A program made the translations under genes and the position numbers. From Campylobacter concisus (GTDB lineage Bacteria > Campylobacterota > Campylobacteria > Campylobacterales > Campylobacteraceae): DNA of 64,000 nt. This document shows, in pieces, positions 28,530 through 39,254 of this stretch. The stretch's first letter is position 1. Every line of letters begins with the position of its first letter. The notes under the pieces were generated by a model, which had not been told where the DNA came from, did no database searches, and saw nothing but the letters and a program-made list of their open reading frames with translations. The DNA lies in contig NZ_CP049239.1 of NCBI RefSeq assembly GCF_015679985.1, positions 1,116,001 to 1,180,000 on the forward strand, given 5' to 3'.

Positions 28530-31088
28530 ATGCAAAATTTAGATATAAGAAAGGCATATCTTGATTTTTTTAAATCAAAAGGTCACGAAGTCGTAGCTTC
28601 AGCACCACTCGTGCCAAACGATGCAACACTACTTTTCACAAATGCTGGCATGGTGCCATTTAAGAGCATTTTCACAGGCGAAGTGCCACGCCCAACACCA
28701 CCTATCCGCACTAGCTGTCAGACCTGCATAAGAGCTGGCGGAAAGCACAACGATCTTGATAACGTCGGCTATACAGCGCGCCACCACACATTTTTTGAGA
28801 TGCTAGGAAATTTTAGTTTTGGCGAATACTTCAAAAAAGAGGCGATCGCTTACGCTTGGGAATTTGTAACAGAAGTACTAAAACTGCCAAAAGATAAGCT
28901 TTATGTAACCGTTCACGAAAGCGACGATGAAGCATTTGAAATTTGGAGCACTCACATCGCAAAAGAGAGAATTTACCGCTTTGGCGATCACGATAACTTC
29001 TGGCAAATGGGAGATACTGGACCATGTGGCCCTTGCAGTGAAATTTTTTACGATCAAGGCGCTGAACACTTTAACACACCTGAAGACTACATGGGCGGCG
29101 ATGGAGATAGATTTTTAGAGATCTGGAACCTTGTTTTCATGCAGTATGAAAGAAGCGCGGATGGCAAACTAAGCCCACTGCCAAAGCCAAGCATTGATAC
29201 TGGCATGGGACTTGAGCGCGTTACTGCTATCTTGCAAGGCAAATTTAGCAACTACGATAGCACACTTTTTATGCCGCTAATTAGCGAAGTGGCAAAGCTT
29301 TGCGGCAAGCCATACGTCTATGAAAGTGGCGCTAGCTACCGCGTCATAAGCGACCACATCCGCTCGGTCACATTTTTGCTAGCTCAAGGCACGACATTTG
29401 ACAAAGAAGGCCGTGGCTACGTGCTTCGCCGCATCTTACGCCGTGCGATCCGCCATGGATACTTGCTAGGCATAAAAGAGCCATTTATGTATAAGCTTGT
29501 TGATAAAGTTTGCGAGCTAATGGGCGAGCACTACACCTATCTAAATGAGAAAAAAGCGGCCGTAAAAGAACAGATCAAGCTTGAAGAAGAGAGATTTTTG
29601 GCGACAATCGCTAGTGGCTTGGAGCTATTTGAGAGCGAGCTTAAAAATACAAAAGAAATTTTTAGCGGAGAGGCTGCGTTTAAGCTTTATGACACATTTG
29701 GTTTTCCACTTGATCTAACAGCTGATATGCTTAGAGAAAAGGGTCTAAAGGTCGATGAAGCGAGGTTTGATGAGCTTATGAGCGAGCAAAAAGCACGCGC
29801 AAAAGCTGCTTGGAAAGGCAGTGGCGATAAGAGTGCAAAGGGCGATTTTAAAGAGCTACTTGAAAAATTTGGCGAGAATAAATTTATAGGCTACGAAGAG
29901 CTTAAGAGTAAAAGTAAAATTTTAGCCCTACTTGATGAAGAATTTAAAAATGTAGATAGCCTGGATGCTGGCAAGGAGGGCTGGGTGATGTTTGATGTCA
30001 CTCCATTTTATGCTCAAAGTGGCGGTCAGTGCGGCGATAGCGGTAAGATAATTGGTAAAGCAAATGTACTTGATACACAAAAATTTCATGGACTAAATTT
30101 ATCTTTAGTAAAAACTAGCGCACCGCTAAAAGTTGGCGATGAAGTAGAACTTGAAGTTGGCAGCGATAGAGCCCAGATCGCGCGTCATCACAGTGCTACA
30201 CACTTGCTTCACGCAGCCCTTAGAAGCGTGCTTGGTACACACATCGCTCAAGCTGGCTCAAGCGTCGAGGCAGATAGGCTAAGGTTTGACTTCTCACATC
30301 CAAAAGCACTTACTAGCGAAGAAATTTTAAAGGTCGAAAATTTGGTAAATGAGTGGATACTAAATGGTGCTAACTCAAAAACAGAACTTATGAAACTTGA
30401 AGATGCTAAAAATAGTGGAGCTATCGCACTATTTAATGAAAAATACGCTGATAATGTAAGAGTCGTTAGCTTTGGCAATGTTAGCAAAGAGCTTTGCGGT
30501 GGCACACACGTGAAAAATATAGATGAGATCGGATCGTTTTTCATCACAAAAGAGAGTGGTGTAAGTGCTGGCGTTAGGCGTATAGAGGCTGTTTGCTCAA
30601 GGGCTGCGCTAAATTTAGCAAGGTCATTTAGAGCTGAGCTTGATGAGTTAAAAGATGAGCTAAAGAGCACCGAGCCACTAAATGTGGTCAAAAAGCTAAA
30701 AAATGAACTAAGAGTTTTGAAAGACAAACTAAAAAATGCTAAAAATTCTCATGAGCTAGTCTATTTAGATATAAATAAAACCAAGCTTTGCGTCACAAGC
30801 GTAGATGGTGGAGATATAAAAACCTTGATAGATGAGTTTAAAAATGAGCATGAAAGTGCTGCTATTTTGCTAATCCAAACTGATGAGAGTGGCAAAATTT
30901 CTCTTGCAGCTGGAGTCAAAAATGCTCCACTAAAAGCTGGTGCTTGGGTAAAATTTGCAGCGCAAATCCTAGGCGGCAATGGCGGTGGCAAAGATGACTT
31001 TGCAACAGCCGGTGGCAAAGATGCATCAATGATAGAAGATGCGATAAAAGACTCACTTGAATACGCAAGGCAAGCCTTAGAAAAATGA
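28530..31088 (+). CDS. alaS: Alanine-tRNA ligase
   Basis: An 852-residue class II synthetase charging tRNA-Ala. The N-terminal catalytic core has [26 protein letters not shown] and [20 protein letters not shown]; the editing domain carries the zinc motif HHSATHLLH (about 553-561) and [13 protein letters not shown] (about 656-668); the C-terminal region ends in [13 protein letters not shown]. Length and order are normal. The gene starts an overlapping string with the membrane protein, maf and pbp1A. Confidence 0.98.
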   Translation: MQNLDIRKAYLDFFKSKGHEVVASAPLVPNDATLLFTNAGMVPFKSIFTGEVPRPTPPIRTSCQTCIRAGGKHNDLDNVGYTARHHTFFEMLGNFSFGEYFKKEAIAYAWEFVTEVLKLPKDKLYVTVHESDDEAFEIWSTHIAKERIYRFGDHDNFWQMGDTGPCGPCSEIFYDQGAEHFNTPEDYMGGDGDRFLEIWNLVFMQYERSADGKLSPLPKPSIDTGMGLERVTAILQGKFSNYDSTLFMPLISEVAKLCGKPYVYESGASYRVISDHIRSVTFLLAQGTTFDKEGRGYVLRRILRRAIRHGYLLGIKEPFMYKLVDKVCELMGEHYTYLNEKKAAVKEQIKLEEERFLATIASGLELFESELKNTKEIFSGEAAFKLYDTFGFPLDLTADMLREKGLKVDEARFDELMSEQKARAKAAWKGSGDKSAKGDFKELLEKFGENKFIGYEELKSKSKILALLDEEFKNVDSLDAGKEGWVMFDVTPFYAQSGGQCGDSGKIIGKANVLDTQKFHGLNLSLVKTSAPLKVGDEVELEVGSDRAQIARHHSATHLLHAALRSVLGTHIAQAGSSVEADRLRFDFSHPKALTSEEILKVENLVNEWILNGANSKTELMKLEDAKNSGAIALFNEKYADNVRVVSFGNVSKELCGGTHVKNIDEIGSFFITKESGVSAGVRRIEAVCSRAALNLARSFRAELDELKDELKSTEPLNVVKKLKNELRVLKDKLKNAKNSHELVYLDINKTKLCVTSVDGGDIKTLIDEFKNEHESAAILLIQTDESGKISLAAGVKNAPLKAGAWVKFAAQILGGNGGGKDDFATAGGKDASMIEDAIKDSLEYARQALEK

Positions 31089-31585
31089 GTCATTACGATA
31101 TAGCTTTTATAAAATTTGACCAAGTAGTACTATTTTTGCATGTATGCTTTGTAGCTCTTTTTGTGGGGCTACAAGCCGGTCTTGTGCTTGTTGGAAGTTA
31201 CTTTATAAAAAATAAATTTGAAGACAAGGAACGCTATCACATCTTACTTCACATTATAAGACGCTTTGGCATTGCGATTTTCATACTAATCCTTTGCGTG
31301 ATAGCGACAAGTGTGGTTATAATTTTTGGATTTTATGATGCAAATTTGACAAATCCTATGGCAAGTGCAATGGTGGCAACAAAATGCGCAATAGAACTAT
31401 TTTTGCTATTAAATTTAAGCTATATATTTTATAGATACAAAAAGGCCTTAAAAGCACTAAGATCGCATGAAATGATCGAGCTAAACGAGAGTTTGATCGT
31501 TATAATTTATTATTTTACACCACTAAATTTATTAGCTTCGCTAGCAGCTATTTATCTTGGTATAAGCTATAAGGTATTTTTATGA
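31085..31585 (+). CDS. Four-helix inner membrane protein, 166 aa
   Basis: Predicted helices at about 13-35, 52-78, 92-112 and 135-160, with basic loops between. One His (H19) and few polar residues lie in the membrane. No family recognised. It overlaps alaS by 4 bases (ATGA) and maf by 4 bases, so translation is coupled with both neighbours. C. jejuni has alaS and maf adjacent; this gene is an addition between them in this window. Confidence 0.75.
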   Translation: MSHYDIAFIKFDQVVLFLHVCFVALFVGLQAGLVLVGSYFIKNKFEDKERYHILLHIIRRFGIAIFILILCVIATSVVIIFGFYDANLTNPMASAMVATKCAIELFLLLNLSYIFYRYKKALKALRSHEMIELNESLIVIIYYFTPLNLLASLAAIYLGISYKVFL

Positions 31586-32124
31586 TAACACTTGCTTCAA
31601 GCTCGCCAACAAGGGCAAATTTATTAAAAGATGCTGGCATAAATTTCACTCAAATTTCTTTCCAGTTTGACGAGAGCAAGATAGAAAAAAATGTAAAGCC
31701 TGAAATTTATGTCCAAAACGTCGTAAAAGCCAAAAAAGAGCAATTTTTAAAAGAAAATATAGGTCTTAAAAATTTACTCTTTGCAGATAGCTGCGTGGCG
31801 TGTGGGGATAAAATTTTAGGTAAAGCAAAGGATGAAAAAGAAGCAATTGCCATGCTAAATTTACAAAGTGGCAACGAATGCAGCGTCTATACAGCGATGA
31901 TATTTTTAGGCGAATTTGAGCTTATAAACGTAAGTAAGACTACGTATAAATTTAAAAAATTTAACGAGCATGACCTTAATGAATACATAAAAAATAATGA
32001 GTGGCAAGGTAAGGCTGGAGCCATGACGATAGAAAATTTTAATAAAAAATATATCATCTCCCAACAAGGCGAGACCAGCACAGCCATGGGACTAAATTTA
32101 AAAATATTAAAGGCATTTTTATGA
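31582..32124 (+). CDS. maf: Maf-like nucleotide pyrophosphatase
   Basis: A 180-residue Maf protein. Maf proteins hydrolyse (often modified) nucleoside triphosphates and were first linked to septum formation. Visible motifs are LASSSPTRANLLKDAGI at the N-terminus, a central ADSCVACGDKILGKAKDEKE and the C-terminal QGETSTAMGLNL. Overlaps of 4 bases with both flanking genes indicate coupling to pbp1A, which suits a link with cell-wall growth. Confidence 0.93.
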   Translation: MITLASSSPTRANLLKDAGINFTQISFQFDESKIEKNVKPEIYVQNVVKAKKEQFLKENIGLKNLLFADSCVACGDKILGKAKDEKEAIAMLNLQSGNECSVYTAMIFLGEFELINVSKTTYKFKKFNEHDLNEYIKNNEWQGKAGAMTIENFNKKYIISQQGETSTAMGLNLKILKAFL

Positions 32125-34049
32125 AATATATCTTGGCATTTATCTTTATAGTTGCCATTTCACTTGGCGGAGCATTTTTATATTTTTACTCACAAGTTAG
32201 ATTTGATGCTTACGCTATTATTGATTATAAACCAAAGCTTACAACGCAAATTTTTGATAGAAACAACGAACTCATTGCAAATATCTTTGAAGAAAATAGA
32301 ATTTACGTAAAATATAACGACATACCGCCGCGTGTCATCGAAGCACTCGTGGCTATCGAAGATACGAGCTACTTTGAGCATGGTGGCATAAACGTAGAAG
32401 CTATGGCAAGAGCTGCCATAAAAGATATCAAGGCCAGAAAACTAGTCGAGGGAGCTTCAACACTAACACAACAGCTCATTAAAAATTTAGCTCTAAGCCG
32501 TGAGAAGAAATTTACAAGAAAGATAAAAGAGATCGTGCTTGCCATGAAGCTCGAAAGCGAGCTTAGCAAAGAAGATATCATCGAAAGATACCTAAATCAC
32601 GTCTATTTTGGACATGGTTACTACGGCATAAAAACAGCAGCTGAGGGATATTTTAGAAAAGAGCTAAATGAGCTAAGCATAAAAGAGGTTGCCATGCTAG
32701 TTGGCTTACCAAAGGCTCCAAGCACCTATGATCCTACAAAGCACCTTGATCTCTCGCTTAGCCGTGCAAATAGAGTACTTGAGAGAATGTATAGCATCGG
32801 CTGGATAAATGAGGATGAGTACCGCAAGGGCGTGCTTGAAGAGCCAGCGGTCTTTGACGATACACTCACAAGAAATAAAGCCCCTTACGTAGTCGATGAG
32901 ATAATAAAAGAGGCTTCAAAGAAATTTGACGATATAAAAACTGGTGGCTATAAGATACAAAGCACAGTTGATCTAAATGTTCAAAAGATCGCTCAAGAAG
33001 CTCTAGTCTATGGCTACAATGAAATTTTAAAACGCGACAAAAAAGCAAATGCAGAAATCCTAAATGGAGCTATAGTAGTCACTCATCCACAAAGTGGTCA
33101 AATTTTGGCACTAATTGGCGGTATTGACTACACAAAAAGCAGTTATAACCGTGCCACTCAAAGCAAGCGCCAGCCAGGATCTAGCTTTAAGCCGTTTATA
33201 TACCAAATCGCTCTTGATAGTGGCTACTCAGTTGTTTCTCAAGTGGCTGATATCGCCAGGACATTTGATATGGGAAATGGCAAAGAGTGGACACCAAAGA
33301 ACTATAGTGGCGGTTTTCAAGGCTATATCACTATAAAATCAGCCATAACTCAGTCTCGTAACCTCGCAACCATAAATTTGCTAAACGATCTTGGCCTTAG
33401 CTCGGTTCGTAAACAGCTTACTGATATGGGCTTTAACGATATCCCAGAAAATTTATCTATCGCACTTGGAAGTTTTGGGATTTCACCACTTGATTTTGCA
33501 AAATTTTACTCAATGTTCCCAAATGAGGGCGAGATGGTTGAGCCAACACTTATTAAGCATATAGAAAATAGCTTTGGGGCTTCGATGGACTATGAACCAC
33601 AAAGAAAGCAAGTGCTAAAACCAGAACAAGCATTTTTGATGACGACACTTCTTCAAAATGTCGTAAATAACGGCACTGGACGCAACGCTAAAATAAACGG
33701 CATCCAAATAGCAGGCAAAACCGGCACAACAAATAATAACATCGATGCTTGGTTTTGTGGTTACTCACCTGATATCGAAGCAATAATCTGGTACGGAAAT
33801 GACGACAATAGCCCTATGAAAAAGATTGAAGGCGGTGGTAGAACAGCCGCACCTGTGTTTAAGAAATTTATGGAAGGCTACATTAAGCTTTATCCTACTT
33901 TAAGACGTGCATTTGAGCAGCCAGATGGTGTTTATAAAGGCTATTATAGTGGCAGTGACGAATACTACACAAACGACTCACCACTACCTCAAAATATGCC
34001 AGCAAATGACATCATACAAGATCAAGAAAACGATGGATTATTATTTTAG
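32121..34049 (+). CDS. pbpA: Class A penicillin-binding protein 1A
   Basis: A 642-residue bifunctional peptidoglycan glycosyltransferase/transpeptidase anchored by one N-terminal helix (about 2-24). The transglycosylase domain has EDTSYFEHGG (active Glu), GASTLTQQLIKNL and RYLNHVYFGHGYYGI. The transpeptidase domain has SSFKPF (Ser nucleophile, near 356), SRN and GKTGTT (near 533). Length is shorter than E. coli PBP1A but normal for Campylobacter (Cj0508). It ends the alaS string; the ComEA-like gene follows after 9 bases. Confidence 0.96.
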   Translation: MKYILAFIFIVAISLGGAFLYFYSQVRFDAYAIIDYKPKLTTQIFDRNNELIANIFEENRIYVKYNDIPPRVIEALVAIEDTSYFEHGGINVEAMARAAIKDIKARKLVEGASTLTQQLIKNLALSREKKFTRKIKEIVLAMKLESELSKEDIIERYLNHVYFGHGYYGIKTAAEGYFRKELNELSIKEVAMLVGLPKAPSTYDPTKHLDLSLSRANRVLERMYSIGWINEDEYRKGVLEEPAVFDDTLTRNKAPYVVDEIIKEASKKFDDIKTGGYKIQSTVDLNVQKIAQEALVYGYNEILKRDKKANAEILNGAIVVTHPQSGQILALIGGIDYTKSSYNRATQSKRQPGSSFKPFIYQIALDSGYSVVSQVADIARTFDMGNGKEWTPKNYSGGFQGYITIKSAITQSRNLATINLLNDLGLSSVRKQLTDMGFNDIPENLSIALGSFGISPLDFAKFYSMFPNEGEMVEPTLIKHIENSFGASMDYEPQRKQVLKPEQAFLMTTLLQNVVNNGTGRNAKINGIQIAGKTGTTNNNIDAWFCGYSPDIEAIIWYGNDDNSPMKKIEGGGRTAAPVFKKFMEGYIKLYPTLRRAFEQPDGVYKGYYSGSDEYYTNDSPLPQNMPANDIIQDQENDGLLF

Positions 34050-34058
34050 GAAGATAAG

Positions 34059-34352
34059 ATGAAGGTTAAAATTTTACTTTGTTTGGTAGTTGCAAGTATT
34101 GCATATGGCACTAATCTAAATACAGCCAGCAAAAATGAGTTGATGGAACTTGGCCTAAGTAAAGGCCAGGCGTTAAACATTATAAAATATAGAAAAGCCC
34201 ATAAATTTAAAAGCATCGATGAACTTGAAAAAGTCCAAGGTATTGGCTTTAACGATATGCAAAAAGTTAAAGAAAAACTTAGCATAAAAGAGAATGCAAA
34301 AGTCAAAAAGTCTGAAGCAAAAAATTCTAAAGGCAAGAAAAAGAAAAAATAA
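34059..34352 (+). CDS. ComEA-like exported helix-hairpin-helix protein
   Basis: A 97-residue protein with a signal peptide (MKVKILLCLVVASIAYG) and a helix-hairpin-helix DNA-binding domain: LNTASKNELMELGLSKGQA and IKYRKAHKFKSIDELEKVQG, with GIGF closing the second hairpin. The tail is very Lys-rich (KKSEAKNSKGKKKKK), suiting non-specific DNA binding. ComEA-type proteins bind incoming DNA in the periplasm during transformation; a C. jejuni protein of this type (Cj0011c) affects transformation. It may share the pbp1A transcript. Confidence 0.85.
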   Translation: MKVKILLCLVVASIAYGTNLNTASKNELMELGLSKGQALNIIKYRKAHKFKSIDELEKVQGIGFNDMQKVKEKLSIKENAKVKKSEAKNSKGKKKKK

Positions 34353-34402
34353 TCTTATTTTTATTTAAAATTTCTAGCCATTTACATTTGAGTCCTATTA
34401 TT

Positions 34403-35620
34403 ATGGCTTTTTATAAAATAATCCACTCTTTTTTCTATACTCTTTTTCTTATATTTACAATTGTCTTTATCTTAGTTTTTGCTAGCATTTAATGAGCTTA
34501 AATTAAGAGCAAAAATTATCTCATTTTCTATAGTTGCGATAGCTACCATATTTTTATTAACGTCTAAAATTTTTATACCATTTTTTAGAGAGCATTCGAA
34601 TTTAAGAACCGCATTGCTCCCATACTATCCCATCTACTCGGCTATAAAACTAGTAAAATCGATCACTCAAAAACCACTACCTTTACCTATGTAGCAGATG
34701 ATGCGGTACTAGCTGATAATAAAAAGAAAATTTTAGTTTTGATAGTTGGCGAGACACAAAGAAGCAGAAACTACTCACTAATGGCTACGCCAAAAACGAT
34801 ACGAATAAATTTACTAAACAAAAAGATGTGGTAAGTTTTACAAATTTCTACTCATGTGGAACAGCCACAGAGACTAGTGTGCCTTGCCTATTTTCAGACT
34901 TAAAGCGAGAAAATTTTAGTAACCGTGAAGCAAAAGCTCGTGAAAATTTAGTTGATATTATCAATAAGCTTGGTATAAAGACATACTTTTTTGACAACAA
35001 TAGTGGCGGTTGCGAAAAAAATAGAAGTAGTGGTTTGCGACAATCTTGATCAAAACCATACTTCAGATCATCGAGCAGAAGGTTTTGACGAAGTGATATT
35101 TGATGAGGCCAAAAAGGTCATCGAAGATGCAAATTCCACTACCCTTATCGTGCTACACCTGCAAGGCTCACACGGCCCTATCTACTACAAAGGCTACCCA
35201 AGAAAATTTAAAGAATTTACCCCAACATGCGACACTGCCGAGCTAAATAAATGCGCGCCAGAAGAGATAGCAAATACCTACGACAACACTATTTTATACG
35301 AGGACTATCTACAAAGCGAGCTGATAAATGCCCTTGAAGCAAGAAAAGATGAATTTGAAGTTACCATGTTCTTTTTTTCAGATCACGGAGAGAGCCTAGG
35401 TGAAAACGGCATATATTTACATGGTCTACCTTACTCCATCGCTCCAGATGAGCAAAAACATATCCCAGCCATCGTATTTTCAAGCGATAGCGAGCTTTTA
35501 AAAAGACTAAAAGCTAGAAAAAACGAAAGTCTTTCGCATGATTTTATATTTAGCTCAGTTCTTGGATATTTTGGAATAAAAACTAAGGCCTATGAGCCAG
35601 AATTCGATATTTTTAGGTAG
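34403..35620 (+). pseudogene. Decayed lipid A phosphoethanolamine transferase (EptA/EptC-like)
   Basis: Pieces of one EptA-type enzyme lie in changing frames: a hydrophobic peptide from ATG 34403, FFREHSNLRTALL (34479-34694), ILVLIVGETQRSRNYSL (to about 34770), TNFYSCGTATETSVPC with the nucleophile Thr (34828-35049), and the metal-binding C-terminal part GSHGPIYYKGYP...FFSDHGESLGENGIYLHGL (to 35620). At least four single-base shifts are needed, most at A runs such as the A7 at 35014-35020, and about 100 N-terminal residues are missing. EptA enzymes add phosphoethanolamine to lipid A and, in C. jejuni, to the flagellar rod protein. This copy cannot make a working enzyme as read. Confidence 0.88.
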
Positions 35621-35637
35621 TCTTAGGAATATAAATT

Positions 35638-35673
35638 TTAAAAAGCCAGCCCAAGCAAAAGCTACAAGCTGGC
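35638..35673 (-). terminator. Terminator of glyS
   Basis: GCCAGC (35645-35650) pairs with GCTGGC (35668-35673), with an inner AGC/GCT pairing. On the minus strand the stem is followed by TTTTTAAAATTT. It lies just after the glyS stop and faces the eptA remnant. Confidence 0.7.
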
Positions 35674-35679
35674 GTAAAT

Positions 35680-37698
35680 TTAAAAGCTGATCTCTTTTAT
35701 ATCAGCTACTTTTAGTATCTCGCTATAAATTTGGCCGATGATAGCAATGCGATTATTTCGCACTTTCTCATTTTCAACATTTATCATAACTTTGTCAAAA
35801 AACTCATCGATCTGTGGTTTTAATGCAAATAGCGCCTTTAGCCTTGGCTCATACGCTAGGCTCTTATCGACCGCTTTAAATGCATCATTTAAGGCCTTTT
35901 CAGCATCTATCTCAAAGAGACTCTCATCAATCTTGCTAAATTTATCGTCTTTGATGATATTTGCAAGGCGCTTAAATGTAGAGAAATTCTCTCTAAAGTT
36001 TGGCTCGCTAGAAATTTTAGCAAGTGCCTCTATCATCTTAGTTAGCTCCAAGATGTCCTTTTCGCCGCTTTTTATGCACGCTTTTACGATAGAAGCATTT
36101 GCGTCAAAGAAAGTGTAAAGCCTATCAAGGATGAAATTTATAAGCACTTCAACATCAAATTTCTTGTAGTCTTTTGCGATATCTTCTAAAATTTCTTTTA
36201 CGTTAAATTTCAAATTATGCGCCAAAACGATCTTTATCACGCCATTTGCCGCACGTCTTAGAGCGTATGGGTCTTTGGTGCCACTTGGGATTTTGCCGAT
36301 ACTAAAGAGCCCCATTAGTGTATCAAGCTTATTTGAAAGCGCCACAACCGAGCTAAATACCTTGCTTGGGCACTGTGCCTCCTCGCCGTCTGGCAAATAC
36401 TGCTCTTTTATGGCTAAAACGACATCTTTATCCTCGTTTTTTGCCTTTGCGTAGTAAGCGCCCATGATGCCTTGAAGCTCGGTAAACTCATAAACCATCT
36501 GAGTTGTAAGATCGGCCTTGCTTAGCATCACAGCTCGCTCCAGCTTAGCCGTGTACTCGCCAGCTTCTTTTTTGAGTAGCTCGTCATAGTTGCTAGCAAG
36601 CTTTTTAGCCACTTGTAGCTCTCTAAGCTCTTTTTCGTAGATGCTTCCAAGCTCTTTTAGATAAGTTATATTTTTTAGTTTTTCTGGGCTAAATTCGTGC
36701 GCTAGGTCGCTTTGCCAAAAGAACATCGCATCACTTAGCCTTGCTCTTAGCACTTTTTCGTTGCCCTTGATGATGAGCGAGTAATCTTTTGTGATGGCGT
36801 TACTTACGACTACAAAGCCATTTGCGAGCTTACCATCTTTAAAGACTGGGAAGTAGCGCTGATTTTCTTTCATAGAAGTGATGATGACCTCGCTTGGCAC
36901 CTCCAAAAATTCCTCTTCAAATGAGCCAAGAAGTGCTGTCGGATACTCGGTGATCGCCACGACTTCAGCTAACAAGTCTTTATCGATTTCGATCTTTAGC
37001 CCGCTTTTTTGGCTGATCTTTTCAAACTCATCAAGGATTATTTTTTCTCTCTCGCCTGCTTCAAGCACGACACCACGGCTCTTTGAGCCTTCAAAATACT
37101 CTTTTATATTTGAAATTTTTATCTTGTCATAGCTAATGCTTCTGTGTGGATAGGTTGAATCACCGCTCTCTACGCCAAATTTATTAAATTTTATAACTTC
37201 ATCGCCAAGCAAACACAAAAACGATCTTATCGGGCGGATAAACTCGAACTCTCCGTTACCCCAGCGCATAGACTTGCCAAAGTTAAGACTCTTTAAAAAC
37301 TCCTCAACCATCTCGCCCATTATCCTAGCAACCGGCTCACCTTTTACCTCTTTTTCGTAGTAAAGCACCTCTTTGCCGTCTATCTCTTTAAATTTAAGCT
37401 CACTTTCATCTATGCCGCATTTATTTGCAAAGCTAAGTGCTGCCTTTGTAAATGCTCCGTCTTTTAGTGCCACTTGCTTTGGCGCACCGATAAAGCTAGC
37501 TACGCTGTCAGGCTGAGATTGTGGAAATTTCTCATGAAAAAAGACCAAACGACGCGGCGTATAATAAAATTTAAAAGGGCTTACAAGATTATATTTTTCA
37601 AGTACAGCCTGCCATTTAGTATTGATATTTGGCAGCTCCCTTAAAAACGGTATCGCTGGAAGCTCCTCAACTCCGATTTCTAATAATAACTCTTTCAT
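35680..37698 (-). CDS. glyS: Glycine-tRNA ligase beta subunit
   Basis: A 672-residue subunit of the alpha2beta2 glycyl-tRNA synthetase. The N-terminal LLLEIGVEELPAIPF, the RSISYDKI region and the later GSFEEEFLEVPSEVIITSMK, DLTTQMVYEFTELQGIMG and SGTKDPYALRRAANGVIKI segments are family hallmarks. The alpha subunit gene glyQ is not in this window. Its start overlaps the stop of a 50-codon membrane ORF by 4 bases, and a hairpin follows its stop. Confidence 0.97.
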   Translation of the reverse strand: MKELLLEIGVEELPAIPFLRELPNINTKWQAVLEKYNLVSPFKFYYTPRRLVFFHEKFPQSQPDSVASFIGAPKQVALKDGAFTKAALSFANKCGIDESELKFKEIDGKEVLYYEKEVKGEPVARIMGEMVEEFLKSLNFGKSMRWGNGEFEFIRPIRSFLCLLGDEVIKFNKFGVESGDSTYPHRSISYDKIKISNIKEYFEGSKSRGVVLEAGEREKIILDEFEKISQKSGLKIEIDKDLLAEVVAITEYPTALLGSFEEEFLEVPSEVIITSMKENQRYFPVFKDGKLANGFVVVSNAITKDYSLIIKGNEKVLRARLSDAMFFWQSDLAHEFSPEKLKNITYLKELGSIYEKELRELQVAKKLASNYDELLKKEAGEYTAKLERAVMLSKADLTTQMVYEFTELQGIMGAYYAKAKNEDKDVVLAIKEQYLPDGEEAQCPSKVFSSVVALSNKLDTLMGLFSIGKIPSGTKDPYALRRAANGVIKIVLAHNLKFNVKEILEDIAKDYKKFDVEVLINFILDRLYTFFDANASIVKACIKSGEKDILELTKMIEALAKISSEPNFRENFSTFKRLANIIKDDKFSKIDESLFEIDAEKALNDAFKAVDKSLAYEPRLKALFALKPQIDEFFDKVMINVENEKVRNNRIAIIGQIYSEILKVADIKEISF

Positions 37699-37847
37699 AT
37701 TTCACTCTTTTTATTAAAATTTTCTCTTTTTTCTCTTACCATTTTTCTTACTCTCTCCTTCTCCTGCGACTGTAAAATGACGCCTCTTATCATAAAAATA
37801 AGAAATAAAACAAACGCCGTAATCATAAAAATATCTAAAATTTGCAC
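37695..37847 (-). CDS. Small single-helix membrane protein, 50 aa
   Basis: A GTG-started ORF of 50 codons: one hydrophobic helix (about residues 3-24, LDIFMITAFVLFLIFMI) followed by a strongly basic and acidic tail (QSQEKERVRKMVREKRENF). GGAG lies 6 bases before the GTG. The start is 3 bases after the nuclease stop and the TGA overlaps the glyS ATG as ATGA, so it bridges both genes in one transcript. Function unknown; the exact packing argues that it is real. Confidence 0.7.
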   Translation of the reverse strand: MQILDIFMITAFVLFLIFMIRGVILQSQEKERVRKMVREKRENFNKKSEI

Positions 37848-37850
37848 TCT

Positions 37851-39254
37851 CTACTCCACAACGATTTGGTTTTCTCTCTTATAAATTTTAACTCTCGCAT
37901 TTTCAAAATTATACTCGCCATCTTTTAGCTTTTTCTTGCTATAAACCCTGATCTTACCGTATGGTGTATGCAGGTAGCCTCTCTCAAGCCTGCCCGAAAT
38001 TTTAGCAAAGACATCGCCACTTCTAGCTTCACTTAGTTGCGATGCATCTAGTAAATTTTCGCTAATATCTTTTGTGCCATGCTCATTTATGATCTCATAA
38101 GAGCTGACTTCAAGCGCATCTTTATAAATTTTCATTCGTCTTACTAAAACATCTAGCTCCTCGCCTACAATAACACTATTTTTAGGATCATAGACATAAA
38201 TTCCGCGGTGATTTTTCGAGATAATAAAGCCATGCTTATCTTTTAAGATAACAACCACTTTTTCAATCACTGCTGGCACTGCCTCTGGGTGATCAAAAAG
38301 CGTATCCACATCAGCCGTCTTATAGTTTTGTTCGCTTGTTTTTTTATTGGCTTTGTTTTCATCTTTTTTAAAAATTTTACTCACAAAGCCTTTTTTTACT
38401 GGGCTTGGATCAGTTGAAATTTTAAACTTTAATGCAAAGTGATCTGAGTAAAGGTCGCTCTTTGCAAAGCCTTTTTCATCGACTGCAAAGCTTGGTTTAA
38501 AGACTTCAAAACTACCACTAACATAGCTTAGATCGCCATTTTCCATAAAACTAGGCGAAAGTAAAACATGATCGATTGCTCTTTTTTTGCCATGTACTGC
38601 GTGAGAATATCTATCTTTTGGCTCAATCTCTTTATAAAGATCATAAAAATTTCTCGTTGCAATGATGTCATTTAGGATGGATTTTTGTCCAAAGGGCGAG
38701 TTAAAATCACCCAAAATAATTGCATTTTTCTCTTTACCTAGAGCTGTTCTTAACGTTTTTTCAGCCTTTTTTTGCATATTTATACCATTTTTATAAGTTG
38801 GAAAGTGATTTACAAATATGCTAAATTTCTTACCTTCCATCTCAAAAACAACCTTTAAAATATTTCTCGTCTTTACGTTTGGAACTTTAAAAATTTCACT
38901 GCCACTTGGCTGCAACTTTGAAATAAGCCCGAGCCCAACAGGCGAATTTTTCTCCTTTGTAAAGCTTATAAATTTATACTCGCTATCACTTACCAGAGCT
39001 TTTAAAACCTGCTCATTTTCGATCTCTTGAAGTGCGATAATGTCTGCATTTAGTGCATTTATGACTTGTCTTGTCCTTTGTAGTTTTGAATCAGCCGCCT
39101 CGCAGTCCCACTTTGATACGCCTACTTTAAAATCAAGATACTCGCTACCATCATCTTTGCAATCAAATAAATTTTGCACATTATAAGTTGCGATGCTAAT
39201 TTCACTCGCAAATGCCACTAAAATGGTAAAAAACAAAGCAAAAACTACTCTCAA
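37851..39254 (-). CDS. Exported endonuclease/exonuclease/phosphatase-family protein
   Basis: A 467-residue protein with a signal peptide (MRVVFALFFTILVAFA) and an EEP (DNase I-like) domain: ISIATYNVQNLF, ALQEIENEQ with the metal-binding Glu, FVNHFPTYK, ILGDFNSPFG, AIDHVLLS and YSDHFALKF with the catalytic His pairs. A C-terminal extension (about 330-467) is beta-rich and carries repeats of KDKHGFIISKNHRG type. It is probably a periplasmic or outer-face nuclease or phosphatase; substrate unknown. The TTG start overlaps the trmL stop (TTGA) with AGGAG upstream. Confidence 0.87.
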   Translation of the reverse strand: MRVVFALFFTILVAFASEISIATYNVQNLFDCKDDGSEYLDFKVGVSKWDCEAADSKLQRTRQVINALNADIIALQEIENEQVLKALVSDSEYKFISFTKEKNSPVGLGLISKLQPSGSEIFKVPNVKTRNILKVVFEMEGKKFSIFVNHFPTYKNGINMQKKAEKTLRTALGKEKNAIILGDFNSPFGQKSILNDIIATRNFYDLYKEIEPKDRYSHAVHGKKRAIDHVLLSPSFMENGDLSYVSGSFEVFKPSFAVDEKGFAKSDLYSDHFALKFKISTDPSPVKKGFVSKIFKKDENKANKKTSEQNYKTADVDTLFDHPEAVPAVIEKVVVILKDKHGFIISKNHRGIYVYDPKNSVIVGEELDVLVRRMKIYKDALEVSSYEIINEHGTKDISENLLDASQLSEARSGDVFAKISGRLERGYLHTPYGKIRVYSKKKLKDGEYNFENARVKIYKRENQIVVE

